From Sulfurimonas sp. (lineage in GTDB: Bacteria > Campylobacterota > Campylobacteria > Campylobacterales > Sulfurimonadaceae): a stretch of DNA of 41,513 nt. Numbering within the stretch: the first letter of the stretch is position 1; every line of letters begins with the position of its first letter. Below the pieces are notes generated by a model. That model was not told the DNA's origin, searched no databases, and saw only the letters and a program-made list of their open reading frames with translations. The stretch covers positions 1 through 41,513 of the forward strand of contig NZ_JABIOQ010000006.1 in the NCBI RefSeq assembly GCF_018698455.1, read 5' to 3'. Made by a program: the position numbers and the translations under genes. Positions 40,556-41,513 of the stretch are shown here, one piece after another.

Positions 40556-41513
40556 ATGAAACTTTCTTTACTTAACTCACTTTTCAAAAAAAAATCTACA
40601 CTTTTGCAAACTCCTAATTCAATACTTATCAAAAAATTAAAAGAACTTTCCCTAAAAAATAATTTTCTCATCTTTGTAAATACAAATATTTATCATAATT
40701 CAAATATTTATCATACAAAACTTATATTAATTAATAGTACTGGTATTTATGTCTTTGAAACTAAAGAGTGGACCTTCAAGGAACTAAGGAATGCCGCAGC
40801 ACAAAAAGCATATCAACAAGAATATTCTTCAAAGACTCTTTCTTTCGATAATGTTCAAGAAATTCTCAAAAGAAAGCTCCAATCTATTAGAGAAATAAAA
40901 GTTGGGATATTTAACTATCTTATAATGGAGTATTTAAGTACAGATGAGTACTCTCATCTTAATGCTTCCCTTCAAGATTTACTGCCTAATCAAAAAATTA
41001 TCTTTTGCGATTCAAATGAAAATGAAATACTGAAAAAACTTTCAGGTGCCACAAATACCCCAGTTAGTTACAATGATGTAAATATAGTTGCAAGTAGTAT
41101 CTTTGTTCAGTACTCTTTTCTCAAAGAAGATTTAACAACTACTCTCTGTACTCCAGAACAAATTTTATTTCTAGATCAAAAATTACTAAATATTACACAT
41201 CTTCAAGGTTTACCAAGAAGTGGGAAAAGTACTCTTTTATTACTAAAATCTATCTTCTTAATCATAGAAAAAGAAGCTCGCAATATTTTAATTATCAAAC
41301 CAACAATTTTAAGTGCAGATATATTAAAGAAAAGACTACTAAGTATTTTAGAGCACTCCATCTTAAGTATAGATTTAACCTCAATTAACATCATTTCTAA
41401 GAGTCAACTAAAAGGAATGAATCCAAAAAAGATTAATACTTTTGAAATAGTTATGTGTGACGATGCTCATTTATTTGAAAAAGAATTTATCTTTTCACTC
41501 AAAGAAAAGTGTA
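40556..41513 (+). CDS. NERD-domain and P-loop helicase-like protein (N-terminal part, runs off the right edge)
   Basis: About 319 codons are visible with no stop. Residues about 30-130 resemble a NERD nuclease-related domain ('LILINSTGIYVFETKEWTFKEL', with E-x-K); the acidic residue that usually precedes this block is replaced by Lys. At about 205-225 'TPEQILFLDQKLLNITHLQGLPRSGKSTLLLL' gives a Q-like motif and Walker A. 'NILIIKPT' (motif Ia) and 'FEIVMCDDAHLF' (Walker B) follow. NERD joined to a superfamily 1 helicase is a known combination with suspected DNA-processing or defence roles. It follows HU and the HTH pair on the same strand. Confidence 0.72.
   Translation, partial: MKLSLLNSLFKKKSTLLQTPNSILIKKLKELSLKNNFLIFVNTNIYHNSNIYHTKLILINSTGIYVFETKEWTFKELRNAAAQKAYQQEYSSKTLSFDNVQEILKRKLQSIREIKVGIFNYLIMEYLSTDEYSHLNASLQDLLPNQKIIFCDSNENEILKKLSGATNTPVSYNDVNIVASSIFVQYSFLKEDLTTTLCTPEQILFLDQKLLNITHLQGLPRSGKSTLLLLKSIFLIIEKEARNILIIKPTILSADILKKRLLSILEHSILSIDLTSINIISKSQLKGMNPKKINTFEIVMCDDAHLFEKEFIFSLKEKC

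Noticed and set aside
41203-41394. Minus-strand 63-codon frame near the right edge
   Set aside because: It is antisense to the Walker A and following region of the helicase-like gene, which reads without a stop on the plus strand.
1-41513. CRISPR arrays and intact insertion sequences
   Set aside because: No regularly spaced direct repeats and no intact transposase or integrase gene were seen; the only hint of mobile DNA is the scar at 14.8-15.6 kb.

Overview
The window looks like chromosome of a chemolithoautotrophic Campylobacterota (Epsilonproteobacteria), most probably Sulfurimonas or a close relative. The grounds are ATP-citrate lyase subunits of the reductive TCA cycle, the flagellar order flgI-flgJ-flgM-flgN-flgK known from Campylobacter, a cbpA-hspR pair, and low GC throughout. 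The species call is inference from gene content and protein style; no search was run.

Layout. 1-3.4 kb (minus): aclA (start only), aclB, a GT39-like membrane protein and trpG/pabA. 3.4-8.2 kb (minus): a lone DppC-type permease behind flgK, flgN-like, flgM, flgJ and flgI. A sigma-54 type promoter lies before flgI and a sigma-28 type promoter before flgM. 8.2-10.9 kb (minus): rsmD and four tightly packed, poorly known genes. 10.9-14.7 kb: murA converging on cbpA-hspR, then a PAS-PilZ protein. 14.7-15.8 kb: a scar with a decayed reading frame, a short DNA-binding-like gene and tRNA-Val(GAC). 15.8-21.6 kb (minus): rpmH-rnpA-yidD-yidC-khpB-mnmE-ruvX and a DUF1624 membrane protein. 21.7-30.6 kb: clpB, nitroreductase, a PLP enzyme, a PEB4-like foldase, a hybrid histidine kinase, nth, two tiny envelope genes and cmoA. 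31-36.1 kb (plus): four genes for envelope proteins (lipoprotein, exported protein, LPP20-type lipoprotein, DUF4105 protein). 36.2-39.3 kb: a GGDEF-like fragment, fba, a class III cyclase-like protein and a coiled-coil protein. 39.25-39.67 kb: a gene-free, very AT-rich stretch. 39.67-41.5 kb (plus): HTH protein, small unknown, HU, and the start of a NERD/P-loop helicase-like protein.

How the parts connect. HspR is encoded at 12.2-12.6 kb. HspR-type inverted repeats (HAIR, CTTGAGT-N7-ACTCAAG) overlap the -35 elements of both cbpA-hspR and clpB, so the regulator and two targets sit in one window. The flagellar genes show the expected two-tier sigma-54/sigma-28 control.

The less explained parts, and the best places to look for something new, are the four-gene envelope operon at 31-36 kb, the single-domain cyclase without the usual base-selecting residues at 38 kb, and the HTH-HU-NERD helicase module that runs off the right edge.
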